Origin: CAYFKJ01 sp964343605
Lineage (GTDB): Bacteria; Pseudomonadota; Alphaproteobacteria; UBA2966
Length of the DNA stretch: 64,000 nt
NCBI GenBank assembly: GCA_964343605.1
Contig: CAYFKJ010000006.1
Location: 186,001 to 250,000 of the forward strand
Direction: 5' to 3'
Each line of letters begins with the position of its first letter. The stretch's first letter is position 1. The position numbers were made by a program, and so were the translations under genes. The notes under the pieces are model-generated. The model searched no databases, was not told where the DNA came from, and saw nothing but the letters and a program-made list of their open reading frames with translations. Below are positions 37,658 through 47,303 of this stretch, one piece after another.

Positions 37658-37679
37658 TATTTCTAGAATTATCGAAATA
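37658..37679. promoter_or_regulatory. Candidate ArsR operator
   Basis: Inverted repeat TATTTC-N10-GAAATA centred in AT-rich DNA just upstream of the arsR-type gene and about 118 nt from the divergent mlrC start. Size and position fit an ArsR-family operator. Confidence 0.55.
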
Positions 37680-37796
37680 TAAGAGTTGAACGTCGTTTCG
37701 TCAAGTCCGCTTATTTGGTCTATCGCGTCATGTCCTGGGATCGGCCATACTTGGCTAACGAATGCAGGGGACGAATTTTCAAAGACGGAGATACAT

Positions 37797-39287
37797 ATGC
37801 GCCTCGTCATCGCCATGATGAAGCACGAGACAAATACGTTCTCGCCGGTGCCGACGCCGTTTCAGCGGTTCGAGGACTGGGGCGCCCAGTTCGGCGCCGC
37901 GGCGCGCGAGGCCTACGAGAACACCGCCATGCCGATGGCCGCTTACATGAAGTTGGCGCGCGAACGCGGTGCGGAATTCGTGACGCCCTTCGCCGGGGAA
38001 GCCATGCCCTCCGGCCTGGTCGAGGCAGAAGCCTACGACATCATGTGCGGCGCCATCCTGGACGCTGTCGACGCCGGCTGTGACGCGGCGCTTTTGGACC
38101 TGCACGGCGCCATGGTGGCCGAATCCACGCCCGACGGCGAGGGCACGCTCCTGGAGCGCATCCGCGCCATCGCACCGGATCTCCCCATCGCCGTGACCTG
38201 CGATCTCCACTGCAATCTCACGCAGAAGATGATCGACAATTGCACGGCGCTGATCGGCTATAAGACCTATCCCCACGTCGACATGTACGAGGTCGCCGAA
38301 CAGGTCGGCCGCATTCTCTTCCGGCACATCGACGGCGAGATCGACGCCGTGATGGCCTGGGGCAACCGGCCGGTGCTGGCCCAGACCCTGCGCATGGGCA
38401 CCGACGATGAACCCATGAAAAGCCTGATTGCCGCTTGCGTCGCCGCGGAACAATCCGGCGAGGCCCTGGCCGCCACGGTATTCGGCGGCTTCCCGCTGGC
38501 CGACATCCACGATGCGGGCCTCTCGTCGGTCGTCATCGCTGATGGCGACAAGGCCAAGGCGGAAGCGGTGCGCGACCGTTTGCTGGACGAGAGCTGGACG
38601 CAGCGCGAGGAATTCGTCTACCGGGGCGAGCCCCTGGCCGACGCCGTGGCGCGCTCAAAATCGTTGGAGGGCGGGCCGGACGATCTGCCGGTGATTATGC
38701 TCGATCACGCCGACAATACGGGCTCCGGCGGCAATCAGGACACCATGCATGTTCTGGCCGAAATCCTGCGCCAGGAACTGGACGACGTCTGCTTCGGTGC
38801 CATCTGGGATCCGGTCGCGGTGAAGGAAATGCAGAAGGCCGGCGTCGGCGCCCAAGTCACGCTCGACCTCGGCGGCAGGACGGACATGCCCTCCATCGGC
38901 CAGAAGGGGGAGCCTTTGCGCGTCACCGGCCGGGTGCGCACCCTGACCGACGGTGAGTGGGTGGTGCATGGGCCGATGTATACCGGCGTCACGGTGCAGA
39001 TGGGCCCCTCGGCGGTGCTGGATACCGGGCGGGTGCAGATCGTCGTCATCTCGCGTCACCACGAACCTTGGGACCAGGGCGTCTTCACCTCCATGGGCAT
39101 CGATCCCCGCCATAAGAAGTTCGTGGTCTTGAAGTCGCGCATCCACTACCGCGCCGGCTTCGCCCCCATCGCCCGCGAGACCGTCACCTGCGACGGCGTC
39201 GGCGTCACCACCTCGGACAACGACCAGCTCGACTTCGTCAACGTCCGAAGGCCGATCTACCCGTTGGATCGGATCAACGAGCCTTAG
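37797..39287 (+). CDS. MlrC-type M81 family metallopeptidase
   Basis: A 496-residue M81 protein. The N-terminal zinc-site region shows MKHETNTFSP; further motifs are LDLHGAMVAE, VTCDLHCNLT and YKTYPHVDMYE. The C-terminal domain follows from about residue 300 with MLDHADNTGSGG. Relatives include microcystinase C, but most members act on unknown peptides or amides. GGAG lies about 8 nt upstream of the ATG, which excludes a longer frame. Confidence 0.9.
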   Translation: MRLVIAMMKHETNTFSPVPTPFQRFEDWGAQFGAAAREAYENTAMPMAAYMKLARERGAEFVTPFAGEAMPSGLVEAEAYDIMCGAILDAVDAGCDAALLDLHGAMVAESTPDGEGTLLERIRAIAPDLPIAVTCDLHCNLTQKMIDNCTALIGYKTYPHVDMYEVAEQVGRILFRHIDGEIDAVMAWGNRPVLAQTLRMGTDDEPMKSLIAACVAAEQSGEALAATVFGGFPLADIHDAGLSSVVIADGDKAKAEAVRDRLLDESWTQREEFVYRGEPLADAVARSKSLEGGPDDLPVIMLDHADNTGSGGNQDTMHVLAEILRQELDDVCFGAIWDPVAVKEMQKAGVGAQVTLDLGGRTDMPSIGQKGEPLRVTGRVRTLTDGEWVVHGPMYTGVTVQMGPSAVLDTGRVQIVVISRHHEPWDQGVFTSMGIDPRHKKFVVLKSRIHYRAGFAPIARETVTCDGVGVTTSDNDQLDFVNVRRPIYPLDRINEP

Positions 39288-39294
39288 GAAAAAA

Positions 39295-39328
39295 GACAAA
39301 CTGGACTCCGGCCTTCGCCGGAGTGACG
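39295..39328. repeat. Intergenic palindrome, family A copy 1
   Basis: A 34-nt unit containing the hairpin ACTCCGGC-CTTC-GCCGGAGT. It matches the unit at 45736-45769 with three differences, two of which compensate within the stem. It lies between convergent genes and may act as a bidirectional terminator. Confidence 0.75.
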
Positions 39329-39351
39329 AAGGGTGGGATTTTCGAATTGAC

Positions 39352-39378
39352 GTCATCCCGGACTTGATCCGGGATCCA
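39352..39378. repeat. Intergenic palindrome, family B copy 1
   Basis: Hairpin with arms GATCCCGGA and TCCGGGATC-type sequence inside GTCATCCCGGACTTGATCC. The T-rich run just after it toward argG suggests terminator activity. Partner of the unit at 45794-45819. Confidence 0.75.
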
Positions 39379-39389
39379 TTTATTCTTTT

Positions 39390-40592
<1,203 letters not shown>

Positions 40593-40682
40593 CGAATTCT
40601 CCTGCCAGGGATGCCCGGTAATTGGTGCTGCAGCGCGCGCAAATTAGGCGAACGGCGCGTCCGGGGCAAGTGCGGGGTTAGC

Positions 40683-40739
40683 CTACCGCTCGCTCGCGCG
40701 TTTCCTTACGGACGCGGACTTCAACTGCCCACAGGCGGC
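40683..40739 (-). pseudogene. Remnant duplicate of the rlmN 3' end
   Basis: Eighteen codons plus stop read AACGQLKSASVRKRASER, against AACGQLKSASVKKKASERE at the end of the intact rlmN. Nine codons differ only synonymously and two others are Lys/Arg swaps, so the fragment comes from a diverged functional homologue and not from a recent slip. It includes the codon for the methyl-carrying cysteine but no upstream rlmN sequence. It lies 44 nt beyond the intact stop. Confidence 0.75.
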
Positions 40740-40783
40740 GTCGTGCCGAAGGCGCGCAAACCAAAAAATCATGGCCGCCGAAC

Positions 40784-41971
40784 CTACTCTCTTTCGCTTG
40801 CCTTTTTCTTCACGGAGGCCGATTTCAATTGTCCGCAGGCGGCCATGATGTCGCGGCCGCGGGGCATGCGGATGGGGGAGGAATAGCCGGCGCGGAAGAT
40901 GATGTCGGAAAACTTCTCGATGGTCTCCCAGTCGGAGCATTCATATTTCACGCCGGGCCAGGGGTTGAAGGGGATCAGGTTGATCTTGGCGGGGATGCCC
41001 TTCAGCAGACGCACCAGTTCGCGGGCGTCGGCCGGGCTGTCGTTGAGGCCCTTCAGCATGATGTATTCGAAGGTGATGCGGCGCGAATTTGAGGAACCGG
41101 GATAGCGCTTGCAGGCCTCCAACAGTTCGGCGATGGGGTACTTGCGGTTCAGCGGCACCAGCTCGTCGCGCACGTCGTCGCTGACGGCGTGCAGCGAGAC
41201 GGCGAGATTGACGTCCAGTTCCTCGCCGCAACGGTCCATCATGGGCACGACGCCGGCGGTCGAAAGCGTAATGCGGCGCTTTGAAATGGAAATGCCCTCG
41301 TGGTCCATGATGACACGAAGCGCCTTGCCGACGTTGTCGAGGTTATAAAGCGGCTCCCCCATGCCCATCATGACGACGTTGGAGATCTGCCGCCCCTCGG
41401 TGGGCGTCGGCCATTCGCCCAGGCCGTCGCGGGCGATCATGATCTGGCTGACGATCTCGCGCGGGCCCAGGTTGCGCACCCAGGCCTGCGTGCCGGTGTG
41501 GCAGAAGCGGCAGTTGAGCGTGCAACCGACCTGGGAGGAGACGCAGAGCGTGCCGCGGTCGTCTTCCGGAATGTGAACGCTTTCGATCAGCGCGCCGTCG
41601 ACGTTGCGCACCAGCCACTTGGCCGTGCCGTCGCTAGATTGCTGCCGGTCGGCGATCTCGCCGCGCGCCAGGGTGCAGGTCTCGGCCAATTTGGCGCGCA
41701 AGCCCTTGGCCATGGTCGTCATGACGTCGAAGTCGGTGGCGCCGCGATGGTAGAGCCAGTGCCAGACCTGATTGGCGCGCATGCGCAGCGATTTCTCGGG
41801 CTCGCCGAGCTCGCGAAACACCTCGGCCAGTTCGGTCCGGTCGAGGCCGATCAGGAAGCGCTTCCCCTCCGCGTCGACGTCGGCCGGCATGGCGCCGTCC
41901 ACAGGCACGGGTTTCTCGATGATGTCGGCGAACGCCTCCGTCGGCGCGGCCGCTGCGGTTTCCATCGTCAT
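40784..41971 (-). CDS. rlmN: Dual-specificity 23S rRNA (A2503-C2) / tRNA (A37-C2) methyltransferase RlmN
   Basis: A radical-SAM enzyme of about 395 residues. The Fe-S motif is CTLNCRFC within SSQVGCTLNCRFCHTGTQ; MMGMGEPLYN and LSTAGVVPMMDR are typical. The methyl-carrying cysteine lies in AACGQL near the C-terminus. The start at MTMETAAAAP is preferred; an in-frame start 66 nt upstream would overlap the IalB-like gene and is less likely. A diverged copy of its last 18 codons lies just downstream. Confidence 0.93.
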   Translation of the reverse strand: MTMETAAAAPTEAFADIIEKPVPVDGAMPADVDAEGKRFLIGLDRTELAEVFRELGEPEKSLRMRANQVWHWLYHRGATDFDVMTTMAKGLRAKLAETCTLARGEIADRQQSSDGTAKWLVRNVDGALIESVHIPEDDRGTLCVSSQVGCTLNCRFCHTGTQAWVRNLGPREIVSQIMIARDGLGEWPTPTEGRQISNVVMMGMGEPLYNLDNVGKALRVIMDHEGISISKRRITLSTAGVVPMMDRCGEELDVNLAVSLHAVSDDVRDELVPLNRKYPIAELLEACKRYPGSSNSRRITFEYIMLKGLNDSPADARELVRLLKGIPAKINLIPFNPWPGVKYECSDWETIEKFSDIIFRAGYSSPIRMPRGRDIMAACGQLKSASVKKKASERE

Positions 41972-42021
41972 AAAGCTTCGGGTCTTTTCAGCCCATTCTA
42001 ACGCCCGTTGCCGGGCCAGCG

Positions 42022-42531
42022 TCACTTCACCTTGCACGACCGCCCGATGGCCTTATGGGCGGCGGTGAAGCCGGACAGCGAAAATCGGTACGTCACCCGG
42101 GTGCCGCGTTTCGACGTGCCGCGGACGATCATATCGTGGCCGGCCTTCATCGCCTTGACCAGCCGGGCATCGTCCTTGGCGTCGTAGCCCCAGGCGGAAT
42201 CGACGCTGGTATACATCTTGTAGGTCTTCTTGGCTATGCCCACGGTGACCTCGCTGCCGGGGCGGAAGGGAAAGCCGACATTGATGCTTACCTCGTTGCG
42301 GATCTTGGCCTTGGGCCGGTGGGTCACCATAACGTAGATATCACCGTGCTTGACCTGTTTCGGTTCCTTGTGAACCGGCACCGAAGTCATGAAGCAGGTC
42401 TTGCCCGCTTTTTTTTCGGTAAAGGCATAGGCGTCCCAGTCGCGGTGCTCGCCCAGCAGTTTGGGCGTTTGGCTCCAGACGGGAAAGGCGGTGAGGAAAA
42501 GGAGAGCAATCGTCGCGAACGCTGTTTTCAT
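42022..42531 (-). CDS. IalB-like (invasion-associated locus B) periplasmic protein
   Basis: A 169-residue protein with a signal peptide (residues 1-20, ending VWSQ). The fold-typical phrases are DWDAYAFTEKKAGKTCFM, PKQVKHGDIYVMVTHRP and a C-terminal FSLSGFTAAHKAIGRSC; two cysteines could form one disulfide. IalB-family proteins are common in alphaproteobacteria and their role outside Bartonella is unclear. Its stop lies 50 nt before the chosen rlmN start. Confidence 0.85.
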   Translation of the reverse strand: MKTAFATIALLFLTAFPVWSQTPKLLGEHRDWDAYAFTEKKAGKTCFMTSVPVHKEPKQVKHGDIYVMVTHRPKAKIRNEVSINVGFPFRPGSEVTVGIAKKTYKMYTSVDSAWGYDAKDDARLVKAMKAGHDMIVRGTSKRGTRVTYRFSLSGFTAAHKAIGRSCKVK

Positions 42532-42554
42532 GGCACCAGAAGATAGTTCAAGCT

Positions 42555-43100
42555 TCAGTCCTCGGCTAGTTCCAGATCGCCGGTTCGGATCACGCTGGCG
42601 CCCTGGATGTGTTCGGGCAGCGGGATCGGCTCACCCCGGCTCGAGGTAGGGCGTTCGGCGAAGCGGCCCATGCTGATGACTCGGTCGTACATCACGATGG
42701 CGCCGGCGGTTGCCACATTGATGCAGAATTTTGTCGGAATTTTGATGACGTGCTCGCAGCGCGCCACCAGATCGGGAGTGAGCGAGCCACGCTCGGGTCC
42801 CAGCACGTAGGCCGCCTGCACGGGATGGCGGAAGCTCGGCAGTTCGGTGGCCTCCTCCAGCAGTTCCACGCCGACGATGCTGCACGATTTCGGAAGCACC
42901 ATCGACTCGACCGAATCGAAGCGGTAAAACGGCATCTGTTTCCACGCCGTGCTGGTATCCGACCGGGGGCTGCGCAGGGGCAGATCGGAATCGATGGTGA
43001 AGGCGAAGCTCGCCCCGAAGGCATGGGCCGAGCGAAAGAGGTTGCCCGCGTTCATGGGTTTGCTGAAGCGCTGTACGCCGATGCCGAAATAACCGCGCAT
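42555..43100 (-). CDS. SpoU-type (TrmH family) RNA 2'-O-methyltransferase
   Basis: A 181-residue SPOUT methyltransferase. Motif 1 is QRFSKPMNAGNLFRSAHAFGA; motif 2 includes YVLGPERGSL; motif 3 reads IPTKFCINVATAGAIVMYDR. The knot region is complete. Target RNA (tRNA or rRNA) is not determined. First gene of a leftward run with the IalB-like gene, 23 nt apart. Confidence 0.88.
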   Translation of the reverse strand: MRGYFGIGVQRFSKPMNAGNLFRSAHAFGASFAFTIDSDLPLRSPRSDTSTAWKQMPFYRFDSVESMVLPKSCSIVGVELLEEATELPSFRHPVQAAYVLGPERGSLTPDLVARCEHVIKIPTKFCINVATAGAIVMYDRVISMGRFAERPTSSRGEPIPLPEHIQGASVIRTGDLELAED

Positions 43101-43161
43101 TTTGTCCTATTATCGATCCGGGCCCGCAGCCGAGCGCCCAACATTAACGCCACGAGGTTCC

Positions 43162-44211
43162 ATGTCCAACCCCGCTCCCGCCCCCGCCGCCAATCCGTTT
43201 GCCGTCGAAGTGACGCGGGGACGCCATCCCGACGATGCCTTCGTCGAGAGCCGGCATACCGCGGCCTGCGCTGTCGTGGCGGCGGACGGCACCGTCGTAC
43301 ACGGCTGGGGCGATGTGGAACGCGCCATCTTTCCGCGCTCGGCCATCAAACCGATCCAGGTGCTGCCGCTCTTGGAAACAGGCGCGGCCGACGCCTTTTC
43401 GCTGTCGGATGCCGAGATTTCACTGGCCTGCGCCTCTCACAACTCCGAGGCGCGGCATATCGAGACGGTCACGGCATTGCTCGATCGCATCGGCCTTAGC
43501 CCCGAAGCCTTGGAATGCGGGCTGCAAATTTCCGTCAACGAACAGGTCAAGCTGGAAACGGTACGCGGCGGCGCCGAGGCCAGCCGCCTGCGCAACAACT
43601 GTTCGGGCAAGCACGCGGGCTTCCTGACGACGGCTGTGCACATGGGCGAGCACACGGCGGGCTATATCGGCCGCGACCACCCCGTCCAACAGCGCATTTT
43701 CCAAACCATATCCGAGATGTGCGAAATCGATGTCACCCAGGCACCCGAGGGCATCGACGGTTGCTCCATCCCGGCGCTGGCCCTGCCGCTTCGCGCCCTG
43801 GCCCACGGTATGGCCAAGCTCGCCGCATCAACGGGTTTGGGCGCCGTACGGGAGGCAGCGTGCAAGCGAGTGGTTGAAGCTATCGCCGCCGAACCCTTCA
43901 TGATGGCGGGTTCGGGGCGGTTCTGCACCGCGATCAACGGCGCCATGAACGGCAAGGCCGTTGTCAAAACGGGCGCCGAGGGCGTGATGATGGCGGCTGT
44001 GCCAGCGCTGGGGTTCGGCATCGCCCTGAAGATTGACGACGGCGCCGGCCGGGCCAACGGTGTGGCCATGGCCGCCGTGTTGCGCCGGCTTGGCATCCTT
44101 AGCGATGCCGCCACGGTCACCATCGCCGATTACGTCAGGCCGCCCGTGTACGATCTCAATAACCGATTGGTCGGCCATATCAGGCACGCCGCCGGCTGGC
44201 CCCCCATTTGA
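43162..44211 (+). CDS. Rhizobial-type (AnsA/ReAV-like) L-asparaginase
   Basis: A 349-residue asparaginase of the PF06089 family. The first Ser-x-x-Lys site reads RSAIKPIQVLPLLE and the second conserved serine is in NNCSGKHAGFL. GIDGCSIPALALPL and KTGAEGVMMAAVP are further family motifs. It hydrolyses asparagine to aspartate. Start MSNPAPAPAANPF is preferred to a frame 60 nt longer. The glycosylase-like gene follows after 4 nt. Confidence 0.87.
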   Translation: MSNPAPAPAANPFAVEVTRGRHPDDAFVESRHTAACAVVAADGTVVHGWGDVERAIFPRSAIKPIQVLPLLETGAADAFSLSDAEISLACASHNSEARHIETVTALLDRIGLSPEALECGLQISVNEQVKLETVRGGAEASRLRNNCSGKHAGFLTTAVHMGEHTAGYIGRDHPVQQRIFQTISEMCEIDVTQAPEGIDGCSIPALALPLRALAHGMAKLAASTGLGAVREAACKRVVEAIAAEPFMMAGSGRFCTAINGAMNGKAVVKTGAEGVMMAAVPALGFGIALKIDDGAGRANGVAMAAVLRRLGILSDAATVTIADYVRPPVYDLNNRLVGHIRHAAGWPPI

Positions 44212-44215
44212 CGAC

Positions 44216-44734
44216 ATGCCGCCCGACCACATTTTGCCGGACGTGCTCCAACCCGGCCTAAGGCTCGTCTTCTGCGGCACCGCACCCAGCCCGCGATCCG
44301 CCGCCGAAAAAGCTTACTACGCCCACCCCGGCAACCGGTTCTGGCCGACGCTCCATGCCGTGGGACTCACCAAGCGGCGCCTGCGGCCTGATGAATATCC
44401 TGAGCTCCTCAAGCTGGGCGTCGGCTTCACCGACGTGGTTAAGACGCAAAGCGGTCTGGACGCCGACCTCTCGAGGGAGGCTTTCGACGGCGAGGGCTTA
44501 AGGGAAAAAATTCTGCGGTTTCAGCCGGCCATTTTGGCCTTCACATCCAAGAACGCGGCGAAAAAGGGACTGGGAAAACCCAAGGTCGATTACGGACTGA
44601 TGACGGAAACACTTGGCGAGACACGCCTGTTCGTGCTTCCCTCACCGTCTGGCCTGGCGCGCGGCGCCTGGAACGAGGAGCATTGGCGCGCGTTGGCCCG
44701 ATGGCTCAACGAGAACACGAAAGCGATGGGGTAG
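44216..44734 (+). CDS. Uracil-DNA glycosylase superfamily protein (Mug-like)
   Basis: A 172-residue protein. Motif A reads FCGTAPSPRSAAEKAYYA, followed by HPGNRFWPTLHAVGLT; motif B is LPSPSGLARGAWN. These resemble G:T/U mismatch or hypoxanthine-DNA glycosylases, but motif A departs from the GINPG of E. coli Mug, so the lesion is uncertain. It sits between asparaginase and quinone-reductase genes on the same strand with very short gaps. Confidence 0.82.
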   Translation: MPPDHILPDVLQPGLRLVFCGTAPSPRSAAEKAYYAHPGNRFWPTLHAVGLTKRRLRPDEYPELLKLGVGFTDVVKTQSGLDADLSREAFDGEGLREKILRFQPAILAFTSKNAAKKGLGKPKVDYGLMTETLGETRLFVLPSPSGLARGAWNEEHWRALARWLNENTKAMG

Positions 44735-44740
44735 GATGCG

Positions 44741-45718
44741 ATGAAGGCGGTACTGGTCAAGGAATTCGGCGGGCCCGATAAACTGGTTGTGGAGGACATC
44801 CCGTCGCCGACGCCCGGCAAGGGCGAGGTGCTGATGCGGGTGCACGCCTGCGGCGTCAATTTCGGCGATACGCTGATCATTCAGGGTTCCTACCAGGTCA
44901 AACCGGAACTGCCTTTCAGCCCCGGCATGGAGTGCGCCGGCGAGATCGCCGCCGTCGGCGACGGCGTCGACACTTTCAAACCAGGCGACCGCGTTATCGC
45001 CATGACCGGCCACGGCGGCTATGCCCAGGAAATCGTCGTGGCCGCCAAACTGCTGATTCCGATCCCTGAGAGCATGTCGTACGAGCACGCTGCGGCCTTT
45101 CCCGTGGCCTACGGCACCAGCCATGTCGGGCTCGACTACCGCGCCGGGCTTAAGGAAGGCGAAACACTGCTGGTGCTGGGCGCGGCCGGCGGCGTCGGCC
45201 TCACGGCCGTCGAAATCGGCAAGGCCATGGGCGCCACCGTTATCGCCGCCGCGGGCTCGGCGGAGAAATTGGCGGTCACCAAGGAATACGGCGCCGATCA
45301 TCTGATCGACTATTCCACCGAGGACATCCGCGAGCGAGTCAAGGAAATCACCGGCGGCAAGGGCGCGGACGTGATCTACGACCCCGTCGGCGGCGACGCC
45401 TTCGACGCCGCCATGCGCTCCATCGCCTGGGAGGGGCGGCTGGTGGTCATCGGCTTCGCCTCCGGCCGCGTACCCGAAGCCAAGGCCAACATCGTTCTGG
45501 TCAAGAACATTTCCATCGTCGGCTTCTACTGGGGCTCCTACAACATCAACAAACCATCCGTTGTGATGCTGTCGCTGCAGACCCTGATGACCTGGTACGA
45601 ACAGGGCAAGATCAAGCCCCACGTCTCGCACACCCTGCCTATGGACCAGGCCGCCGAAGCCCTCGACATGATGATCGGCCGTAAATCCACCGGCAAGATC
45701 GTCCTGACCATGGATTAG
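44741..45718 (+). CDS. NADPH:quinone oxidoreductase-type MDR dehydrogenase
   Basis: A 325-residue medium-chain reductase. It opens MKAVLVKEFGGPDKLVVED, has CGVNFGDTLIIQGSYQ, and the Rossmann motif LGAAGGVGLTAVEIGKAMG. No zinc-binding cysteines are seen, so it is a zinc-independent quinone reductase-like enzyme. The C-terminal LPMDQAAEALDMMIGRKSTGK is typical. Downstream palindromes separate it from the convergent GNAT gene. Confidence 0.9.
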   Translation: MKAVLVKEFGGPDKLVVEDIPSPTPGKGEVLMRVHACGVNFGDTLIIQGSYQVKPELPFSPGMECAGEIAAVGDGVDTFKPGDRVIAMTGHGGYAQEIVVAAKLLIPIPESMSYEHAAAFPVAYGTSHVGLDYRAGLKEGETLLVLGAAGGVGLTAVEIGKAMGATVIAAAGSAEKLAVTKEYGADHLIDYSTEDIRERVKEITGGKGADVIYDPVGGDAFDAAMRSIAWEGRLVVIGFASGRVPEAKANIVLVKNISIVGFYWGSYNINKPSVVMLSLQTLMTWYEQGKIKPHVSHTLPMDQAAEALDMMIGRKSTGKIVLTMD

Positions 45719-45735
45719 AGGCAGAACGAAGAAAG

Positions 45736-45769
45736 GACAAACTGGACCCCGGCTTTCGCCGGGGTGACG
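45736..45769. repeat. Intergenic palindrome, family A copy 2
   Basis: A 34-nt unit with hairpin ACCCCGGC-TTTC-GCCGGGGT, matching 39295-39328 with T-A exchanged for C-G on both stem sides. It lies just after the quinone-reductase stop. Confidence 0.75.
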
Positions 45770-45793
45770 CTATGACGTGAGATCAGACCCGTC

Positions 45794-45819
45794 GTCATTC
45801 CGGCGTATGCCGGAATCCA
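45794..45819. repeat. Intergenic palindrome, family B copy 2
   Basis: Hairpin GATTCCGGC-type arms in GTCATTCCGGCGTATGCC with closing GGAATCCA. Same frame GTCAT...ATCCA as the unit at 39352-39378, stem bases changed together. A T-rich tract follows. Confidence 0.75.
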
Positions 45820-45833
45820 TCTTTTTTCTTTTG

Positions 45834-46358
45834 TTAATCCGGTTCGTAGGACACGTCGCTGAAGGCTTCGGCGTAGATGACCTTGCCTTTGACGTCCGTG
45901 AGCACGCCGGATTTCAACTCCTGAGCCATGAAAGCCTCGCCACCGTAAGGGGAGTCGAGGGATTGCGTCAGCTGGGAGGAGAAGCCGAAGCGCTTGTAGT
46001 AGCTGGGGTCGCCGACGACGACGATGACTTCGATGTCGGCCGCGCGGCAATCGCGGACGCCGCGCATGACGAGACCGCCGGCTATGCCCTGCTTTTGATG
46101 TTCGGGCGACACGGCCAAAGGCGCCAGGGCCGCGCCGCGAATGAGGGATCGGCCGGTTTCGATGGGCAGGTCGCTGAACAGGATATGGCCGACGATGGTA
46201 TCGGTTTCGTCATCGACGGCGACCAGGGAAACCAAGGCGTCGCCGTCGGCGCAAAGCCGGTCAACGAGTTGGGCCTCGTCCTCCCGCCCGAACGCGTTCG
46301 CCACCAGCGCATGTATTTTTTCGGCATCGCCCGATTTCTCGGACCTGAAGATGATCAT
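45834..46358 (-). CDS. GNAT family N-acetyltransferase
   Basis: A protein of about 174 residues. The acetyl-CoA loop reads VSPEHQKQGIAGGLV, after LAPLA; the C-terminal VVVGDPSYYKRFGF is characteristic of the YhbS-like subgroup. Substrate unknown. Start MIIFRSEKSGDAEKI overlaps the DinB-type stop as ATGA (46355-46358), so the longer frame is rejected. Confidence 0.87.
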   Translation of the reverse strand: MIIFRSEKSGDAEKIHALVANAFGREDEAQLVDRLCADGDALVSLVAVDDETDTIVGHILFSDLPIETGRSLIRGAALAPLAVSPEHQKQGIAGGLVMRGVRDCRAADIEVIVVVGDPSYYKRFGFSSQLTQSLDSPYGGEAFMAQELKSGVLTDVKGKVIYAEAFSDVSYEPD

Positions 46359-46861
46359 GCGGTTTCCCGGACGTAATAAACGAAATCGAGGGACGGCGGC
46401 TCCACCTCGGTTTGCGACAACAACGCGTGGGCTTGTCCCCTGTGGTGGGTCTGATGGTTGAAGAAGTGGGCCAGCAGGAGTCTGAGTTCGTCGTTTTGAT
46501 AGTCGCCGGCCATATTGGTGTATTCGAGCCAACCGGCCAACGCATTTTCGTCCAAGCCGTCGACATAGTTGATGATATGAGCGTCTTCCGCCCGCCTGGC
46601 AACTTCGAGGCCGGCGAATTCGGCGTAGAGTTCCTGATTGAGCGCGCTGATACCCGATTCCGTCCCGGTAAATCGGGACATCCAGATGCGATCGCCCACC
46701 AGGACGTGGTTGAGCGTCATATGCAGGGAACCGAAGAAGCAGGGTCGCGGGGCGAGATAGTCGCTCTCGTGGAGTTGGCCGCAGGCTGTGTAGAGCCGGT
46801 CGTTGGCCCAGGCGTTGTAAGCGGCGAAAATGCGAAAGTTGTCTAGCAACGGAAAAGCCAC
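46355..46861 (-). CDS. DinB family protein
   Basis: A 168-residue four-helix DinB/YfiT-like protein. Candidate metal ligands are the histidines in LHMTLNHVLVGDRIW and HFFNHQTHHRGQAHALL, the latter being the family HxxxH-type signature. Many members are metal-dependent thiol (bacillithiol or mycothiol) S-transferases; the role in a proteobacterium is unclear. Coupled to the GNAT gene. Confidence 0.88.
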   Translation of the reverse strand: MAFPLLDNFRIFAAYNAWANDRLYTACGQLHESDYLAPRPCFFGSLHMTLNHVLVGDRIWMSRFTGTESGISALNQELYAEFAGLEVARRAEDAHIINYVDGLDENALAGWLEYTNMAGDYQNDELRLLLAHFFNHQTHHRGQAHALLSQTEVEPPSLDFVYYVRETA

Positions 46862-46973
46862 GGCACTTCTCTCCGACCCGGTTTGCCTTTCCTAAAGCAT
46901 GGGCCGGAGAGCATGCGCCGTCAAATATCGAATTAGCGATTCCCCTCCGATATCGATCGAAAATCGAGGCCGA

Positions 46974-47177
46974 CTAAGCGCGCCAGAAGGGCTTTCCGAC
47001 CTCCCGATGCAGGGTGCTCGCATCCATGCCGATGTCTTTGAGGATGTGCGGCTCGAGCTCGGAAAGATGGCGACGCTCGCGGGCCCGGTCCTGCCAGGTG
47101 TTGAGGGTATTGATCAACCCGCCAATCACACTGCCAGGCCCAAAAAAGCTAATCCCAGTAACATGCGTCCGTTCCAT
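46974..47177 (-). CDS. DUF1127 small protein
   Basis: A 67-residue protein whose last 40 residues form the DUF1127 helix-rich motif: TWQDRARERRHLSELEPHILKDIGMDAS contains the RxHLxxLxxxxLxDIG core. DUF1127 proteins of alphaproteobacteria include RNA-binding regulators of phosphate and nitrogen metabolism. The ATG has an AGGAAG site close upstream. Monocistronic in an AT-rich neighbourhood. Confidence 0.8.
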   Translation of the reverse strand: MERTHVTGISFFGPGSVIGGLINTLNTWQDRARERRHLSELEPHILKDIGMDASTLHREVGKPFWRA

Positions 47178-47303
47178 ATCTTCCTCCTACGAGCTTGTTG
47201 ATTGATGCCTTTCGAGGTGTTATTTAGGTTACCTTCACTGTTTCCACAAACGATCAATTCTCATAATAATCATTAGATATTCTAATCCGAAAAAAGGCTT
47301 CGA

